64,000 nt of DNA from Phallus indusiatus (taxonomy: Eukaryota > Basidiomycota > Agaricomycetes > Phallales > Phallaceae): NCBI GenBank assembly GCA_027605045.1, contig JAQFWX010000010.1, positions 934,879-998,878 on the forward strand, written 5' to 3'. This document shows, piece by piece, positions 60,201 through 64,000 of this stretch. The first letter of the stretch is position 1. Each line of letters starts with the position of its first letter. Under the pieces are notes generated by a model. The model saw only the letters and a program-made list of their open reading frames with translations. It had not been told where the DNA came from and did not search any database. A program made the translations under genes and the position numbers.

Positions 60201-61268
60201 GATTGGGTCTTGTGGATCATGTCTCCTCTTTCTGCATCTGTTCCTGATTCGCTTTAACTCCCTGTTCATCAGTGTTAGCTCATTTGTCCACCAACGCTTT
60301 GTGTAGGCAGTTATTTTTGAACATGGGACTACTTCTCTTATCGTCTCTTGTAGTGCTTCCATTAACCTCCTCAAACGGTTGTTGAAATCTTCCCGCCTTC
60401 CAACCTCACTCGTCGGTAGAGCTTCAATCCTTGGTTGTAAGGTTGTCTCAAATTTCTTCCAATCTGTTTCCCTGAAGTTCCGGATTTCTCGGTTGGGCAT
60501 TCTTGGCGCATGTGTTGCAATACGCGTGACGATCGGGAAGTGGTCCGTTTTTGGTGGTGTTTCGTTTTCTGCTGTCCCGCATGATCGGAGGGAGTCAGCA
60601 ATTCCTTGTGAGGCAAAAACGTTGTCTGGTCTTGTGTAGTTGCCCGTGTTCATTGCCTTCAGCGTTGGGATATTCTTTGGGAGGATCATCTGTAAGCCTA
60701 ACTCATCTATGTGATCTATCAGTATTTGTGCCCTGTCTAGATTTTCATGTGTAAAAAGGTGCGCGTTTCTCATCTCATCCCACCGTGGGTGATGTCGGTT
60801 GAAATCACCCAACCATATGACATGTACTCTGTCTCTGCGCACCCTGTTTACCTCTCTGACTGTTGCTTCTGATGCCTTCTGCAAGGCTGCTGAATGTGCA
60901 TGGTCGCAGTATATATTCATGATTAGTATGGATCCAATAGTGGTTTTTACCTTTATTCCTACAACATCCGGTGAGTCCACTTCTACCTGATCCCATTCCT
61001 TCAGTTGCGTATTTACTAGTATAGCCGTTCTTGTTCTGTCTTCTCCATCTCTCATGTGTTTGCTGGGTAGTGCCACCTTCCATGCTCTTGTTGCTCTTGT
61101 ATTGTTGAATTGATCCAGGTACGGCTCCTGTATCACCACGATGTCGGTTCTTGTTGGGTCCACTGTGTTGATCATGCTCATTGTGGCGTCACATGATTTA
61201 TTTAGGTTCTGTTGACGTATGGTTAGTGTCTGCTCATTATTATGATTGTCACTTGTCTCGTTAATCAT
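57282..61268 (-). CDS. LINE ORF2: endonuclease, reverse transcriptase, RNase H
   Basis: 1,328 residues starting at ATG 61268, overlapping the ORF1 stop as ATGA. The N-terminal AP-type endonuclease shows VIQEPYLD, WLGDFNRHHPRWDE and PKTDHFPIV. The reverse transcriptase shows APGKSGVPNVVLKK, AYRPIALLDTIGKVLS, LDIKAAFPSV and the catalytic FADDTTLLA. The RNase H shows FSDGSCRDGKVG, YEAELTGI, LDNQAAI and GNEEADKEAA. A C-terminal CTAC...HYLIRC motif follows. No stop or frameshift is present, so the enzyme looks functional. Expression probably uses termination-reinitiation at the ATGA overlap. Confidence 0.95.
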   Translation of the reverse strand: MINETSDNHNNEQTLTIRQQNLNKSCDATMSMINTVDPTRTDIVVIQEPYLDQFNNTRATRAWKVALPSKHMRDGEDRTRTAILVNTQLKEWDQVEVDSPDVVGIKVKTTIGSILIMNIYCDHAHSAALQKASEATVREVNRVRRDRVHVIWLGDFNRHHPRWDEMRNAHLFTHENLDRAQILIDHIDELGLQMILPKNIPTLKAMNTGNYTRPDNVFASQGIADSLRSCGTAENETPPKTDHFPIVTRIATHAPRMPNREIRNFRETDWKKFETTLQPRIEALPTSEVGRREDFNNRLRRLMEALQETIREVVPCSKITAYTKRWWTNELTLMNRELKRIRNRCRKRRHDPQDPIHETLRVTQNKYTQRIREIKGDHWDKFLAEVDEQTMWKAHKYITGDPNDGSASKTMALKKRDERGILRYTESDEEKANLFFSTFFPDIGDYQKPSSNYKYPRQKFEFKDITDSQIHRAIERLKPYKAPGKSGVPNVVLKKAADQIVPIIAPLYRATFRLRYFPQEWKDSTIIVLRKPGKADYAEPNAYRPIALLDTIGKVLSSCVSEDLLVFADKYELLPPTQFGCRPGRTTTDALQHTVSFIKNAWRGGDEVAALFLDIKAAFPSVLPEWLAHDMRKRGVPRQYTDWLTAVLEKRRTELTFDNYKSEPLEMKIGLDQGRPESGPCFAFYNAALADLARDKKDVEVVIFADDTTLLARAKTMEEAAETLKRLMNGTHGANYWAEKHNCKFAPEKFAFMGFSRRREADGGNRGKSRPRKRPSIEINGLTIEPVQHHKFLGMMMDEELRFTAHGNYALKKGSKWVSQFRRLTKLTKGKSMKHMQRFYQAVAIPKMLYVAEIFLAPALSKAKGAKGTIKKLAGVQRVAAIAITGAMRTTATDTLDAHANLLPFPLLIEKIIFRAGTRLATIPETHILHKQVRRAARRYVKAHRTPMHEILHGGKIEPESFEKIKPSLWGPKWTNTHQATINKSRADAIQSMGKYDNSHTVFSDGSCRDGKVGAAAVYWDLRGRKHVRRKNLGVAEEHTVYEAELTGIILALDIAKEIRTANHIHIMLDNQAAIRATQQQRAAPGQHLVEHIQAQIASLYKTKRKKITLVWSPGHEGIEGNEEADKEAAKAISEGDLNSDHLTFIDTLPVSRSAARQFQQTELKRRAAAIWKESPRHGKMREIDESMPSARFLKLTSKFPRRNTSILMQLRTGHAPLNYFLHKIGKAESPMCTACEMEREDISHYLIRCPKYDTHRLKMQQHYRRHIIPKSTLLATPDGTSFLFEYVNKTKRFTKPYGTFEEPKLKKKARPRRRAEAARVQRPNARN

Positions 61269-62857
61269 TGGTCTTCCTCGCTTTCAGGTTCTTCTTCTTG
61301 TCTGGTGTACCCATATTTTTCGAGGGTCACCTGCTTGAAGGGTCTTCTTCTCTTGGTTCTTGTTGCTTTGATCCACTCGTCAACCTCTCCTTCTTCTATG
61401 TCGTCCTCTTCTTCTTCCTCGGCCCAATCCCGTGTTTTATTGGCTGCTCGGGTTTCCTTTCTTACCTCATATACCGGGTCTGTTTCGTGCGTCCACACCT
61501 CGTCTGTCGGGTAGTATTTGTACTGCGCTTCTCTCCTTTTTTGCAACGTCTTCTCGACTTCTTGCTTGTATGTTGGGCAGCTCGGGTCCCATACCAGGTG
61601 TCCTGTTGTGTTGCAGTTAGCGCATTTACTGTTACCTGTTTCTTTTTCTGTGCACTGGTCATTGCTATGGGCTCCTGCGCATGCCGGGCATCTTCCTGGT
61701 TTGTTTCTGCTGGAACAGTTAATTGCCATGTGCCCGTACCTTTGACAATGGTAGCAGCGCATTGGGCCATTGAAGGTCTTATGGCATCGAAGTCTTCTCC
61801 CTTGAATGATGATGCCTTCTTTCAGTGCCATGTTTGCTGCCTGTGGTGACGCGAATCTTGCAATTATGGTTGCGACTTGCTGATTTTCTCCTCGGTTCTG
61901 TGTTGGTTTTACCCATGCTGTGGCCACCAGGTGTCCTTTTTCTAGTCTTGAAATTTCTTCAATCCGTCGTCGCTCCCATTCGCTGTTTGGTTCATGAGTA
62001 ACGGCTACAAAAGGGATTCTTACCGCGAATATCCTATCTTTTATTTTGACCGCTGGGCCCATTGCATTGCAGAACTCTTCTTTTCTGTTCTTTATGGCTT
62101 TGGCCGCTTCGGTTGTGTTAGCCTCCAGGAGTAACCCGCCGTTTTGGAGTTTTCTTGCACTTAAGATCTTGAGTTCCTGTCCAGCTGGGCTTATCTTCGC
62201 AATTTCTATGGCCGTGTTGGCTTTGGCCACTAGCTGTATCTCTGTCAGCGTTGTCAGGGTGTTGACTGACGTACCTTCGTCTTGGTCTATCAATATTTGT
62301 CTCCCCTTTATTTCTGCACCTTCTGTCCGGCTTTCTCCCTTTGCTGCGTTCGCATATGTTGCCTGTCTTTTCAACGGGGCTCCTCGATTCGCCTGCTCCT
62401 GGAGCTGTTTGAGTTCTTCTTTTATCTCGGCTAGATCGGTAACTAGTGGGGTTAGTGCCGTCGCCATTACCTCCTCAATTTGCTCATTTTTTGCCTTAAT
62501 ACTCATGTCTCTCATTAGAAGTGCGATCGCTCTCGCTCCCTCTTGCACTAATCTTAGAGACGACGTGGTGGAGAAGAGCATCAATGCGTAGCTAAGATTC
62601 TCTAGATTCACCTCCATGGTATCCTCGTAATACAGCTGTTGCTTCAAATATTCAAGCGCGTCGTTTCCGTCTTTCATATTTTGCTTCATCTGTTTTAAGG
62701 TATCCCACTCTGGAGTCACGAACTGGTCAATCGTCGTGGGCTTGCGCCCTCGCTTAGTTGCGTTGGACGCGTCAGCCTGTTCTCTCTGCACTCCTGTTGT
62801 TTCACCCACATCGCCCTGAGTTGTTTTTCGTGTTTTTGTTGCGGACGTTGGCCCCAT
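61265..62857 (-). CDS. LINE ORF1: gag-like nucleic-acid-binding protein
   Basis: 530 residues. A long helical region with a likely coiled coil (ALTPLVTDLAEIKEELKQLQEQ) precedes an RNA-binding-like part. Three zinc knuckles follow: CYHCQRYGHMAINC, CPACAGAHSNDQC and CANCNTTGHLVWDPSC. An acidic tail (DWAEEEEEDDIEEGEVDEW) and a basic stretch come before the stop. In this element class ORF1 forms the ribonucleoprotein with the RNA. It is intact. Confidence 0.93.
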   Translation of the reverse strand: MGPTSATKTRKTTQGDVGETTGVQREQADASNATKRGRKPTTIDQFVTPEWDTLKQMKQNMKDGNDALEYLKQQLYYEDTMEVNLENLSYALMLFSTTSSLRLVQEGARAIALLMRDMSIKAKNEQIEEVMATALTPLVTDLAEIKEELKQLQEQANRGAPLKRQATYANAAKGESRTEGAEIKGRQILIDQDEGTSVNTLTTLTEIQLVAKANTAIEIAKISPAGQELKILSARKLQNGGLLLEANTTEAAKAIKNRKEEFCNAMGPAVKIKDRIFAVRIPFVAVTHEPNSEWERRRIEEISRLEKGHLVATAWVKPTQNRGENQQVATIIARFASPQAANMALKEGIIIQGRRLRCHKTFNGPMRCYHCQRYGHMAINCSSRNKPGRCPACAGAHSNDQCTEKETGNSKCANCNTTGHLVWDPSCPTYKQEVEKTLQKRREAQYKYYPTDEVWTHETDPVYEVRKETRAANKTRDWAEEEEEDDIEEGEVDEWIKATRTKRRRPFKQVTLEKYGYTRQEEEPESEEDQ

Positions 62858-63212
62858 TGGGCCTACTGAAGCTGTTTTTGGAGGAATTTTAGCTTTTGAA
62901 AAAGGAAGAATGCTTTTTGTGAAAGAGGAAAAGTGTGGGTGGTAGTGGTAAGAGCGTGAGAAGTCCTATCATGTGGAACTAGAAGCCTAATCATAGGAAA
63001 CTCTCTCACAAATAAGGTTAAGCTCTCAGGCGCTCCACGGTCAACTGGAAGAACTGGTGTGAATATAAAGTTGTGTGAATATTAATATAAACCAGCAGGC
63101 TCTCAGTAAAGTTACCGTAGTTTTTTTAAGAAGGTTCGCGTTAAGTTTCGACGTGTCGTAATAAACCATGATGGAATGATATCTTAAATGGAATCTGACC
63201 GTCATAATTATA

Positions 63213-64000
63213 TTACTTCAACAATTTCTGAGCATCCGGTCGCCCATCAACTCGACAGCTGAAGTCGCGCGGACGTCTGGAGAGGGCGATGAGAGGCACT
63301 CTTCCGAGTCATACATTATATCATTTACTTACGCAATAATCCCTGGTGTAAATTCATCATTGTCTATAATGTTGCATAATGGCTCATCTTTGAGCTCGGA
63401 GATATCCGCGACGTGCAACACAGTAGCAAGTGTGATGTTCACGAGATGTTTCGCTAATTCTTTTCCAGCGCATTTCCTCAAAAGGATATGAAACATGAGC
63501 GGTAAGTAATAAGATGAATTGCAGAGCATACCTTCTTGCGGACCCAAACGCCACATCTGGTTTCGATTTAGCGCTTCCATCTAGATATCTTTCTGGTCGG
63601 AATTTGTGAGTATCAGGTCCGTACTCTTTTTCTGAGAGCAGAAGAAACCTGTTATTTTCATAAGTACCATTATTAATGAGGAATAAATAAAATAATACCA
63701 AGCATTTCCGAAGCAGATAGTCCCTTTAGGTATGAAATATCCATTTACTACGTCGTCCTGTTTCAATTGACGTGGCACTCCCAGTGGAACCATTGTATGC
63801 CATCTCAGAGTCTCGTCACAAAGTGCGTTGAAATAAGGCAGATTAGGAAGGTCAGAAAAGGAAGGCAGGTTATCCCGTCCGATCACTTTATCCAGCTCTT
63901 CTTGGGCTTTCTTCTGCACATCTGGATAGAGTGCCATTGCCAGGAAAAACAGGCGGATCTGGGTGTTGGCCTAGATATTTTACCTCAGGAGAAGAACCTT
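63213..64000 (-). CDS. Cytochrome P450, 3' part (cut by window edge)
   Basis: Four exons are visible on the minus strand, ending with TAA at 63213-63215. They are NTQIRLFFLAMALYPDVQ...TICFGNAW (from 63970), the FRPERY segment, KCAGKELAKH...FTPGIIA, and the separate last exon RPRDFSCRVDGRPDAQKLLK. The K-helix reads DETLRW. The heme loop is FGSARRKCAGKELAKH, so the usual glycine of FxxGxRxCxG is alanine and the proline after cysteine is alanine. It is clearly a paralogue of the P450 at 54410-56540 with the same intron positions. 63971-64000 is intron. The 5' part lies outside the window. Confidence 0.85.

Larger units (their letters stand above)
57100..62965 (-). mobile_element. Full-length Tad-like LINE, 5.9 kb
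   Basis: It is bounded by a perfect 12-bp target duplication CTATCATGTGGA (57088-57099 and 62966-62977). From its 5' end it has a 108-bp leader, ORF1 (62857-61265), ORF2 (61268-57282), a 3' UTR and an (AC)n tail next to the left duplication. Domain order endonuclease, reverse transcriptase, RNase H with a zinc-knuckle ORF1 fits the Tad/I group of non-LTR elements common in fungi. Both ORFs are intact, so it may be active. Confidence 0.93.

Noticed and set aside
1..64000. CRISPR arrays, operons, prophage or bacterial signals
   Set aside because: None seen; introns, LTR elements and LINE mark this as a fungal nuclear sequence.

Overview
This window is from a filamentous basidiomycete genome, most likely an agaricomycete. 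The evidence is short (about 50-70 bp) GT-AG introns in nearly every host gene, a family of DUF6535 membrane proteins (a family expanded in Agaricomycetes), basidiomycete-style multi-exon P450s, and Ty3/gypsy, Ty1/copia, Tad-like LINE and hAT-type elements. No species can be named from the sequence alone. All exon structures were inferred by eye from splice signals, reading phase and comparison between paralogues inside the window.

Left and centre (1-40,400) form a cluster of DUF6535 genes that share duplicated 5' and 3' flanks: a 3' part at the window edge (1-987), an intact gene (10953-14247), a copy broken by a hAT MITE (19292-22901), a copy split in two by nested retroelements (38653 down to 28037, minus strand), and short relics (9770-10132, 52092-52421). 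One duplication also carried a second, now dead, copy of the TFIIA small subunit gene (2271-2775). The apparently functional TOA2 lies at 40580-41090.

The mobile elements are nested to several levels. A Ty1/copia element (2803-8559, TSD AATAA) contains a solo gypsy LTR in its integrase (5806-6202, TSD GGGAC) and a second LTR-like insert in its leader (7772-8337). A chromodomain Ty3/gypsy element (29230-35855, TSD GTGTA) carries a solo LTR of its own family near the end of pol (29732-30128, TSD GACCA). It sits inside an older LTR-like insert (29146-36451), which itself interrupts a DUF6535 gene. The gypsy element shows the 11-nt self-priming arrangement known from Tf1/sushi elements.

Right part (41,000-64,000): a tandem pair of 12-exon MFS transporter genes (42501-44548 with a nonsense change, 45774-47824 intact), a 60-residue secreted cysteine protein with its own TATA box (48707-48960), a gene with a possible ubiquitin-like fold (50699-51897), a tail-anchored hypothetical protein (52431-53038, minus), a 141-residue hypothetical protein, and two paralogous cytochrome P450 genes on the minus strand. 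A full-length LINE (57100-62965, 12-bp TSD, two overlapping ORFs) is inserted between the two P450 genes.

Overall the window shows gene-family birth and death. Segmental duplication spreads DUF6535, TOA2, MFS and P450 copies, and LTR, LINE and MITE insertions and point mutations inactivate some of them. Every mismatch between paired LTRs, and the nonsense change in the TOA2 copy, is a CpG transition, which fits methylated CpG decay. I did not find a defence island, a CRISPR array or a complete biosynthetic cluster.
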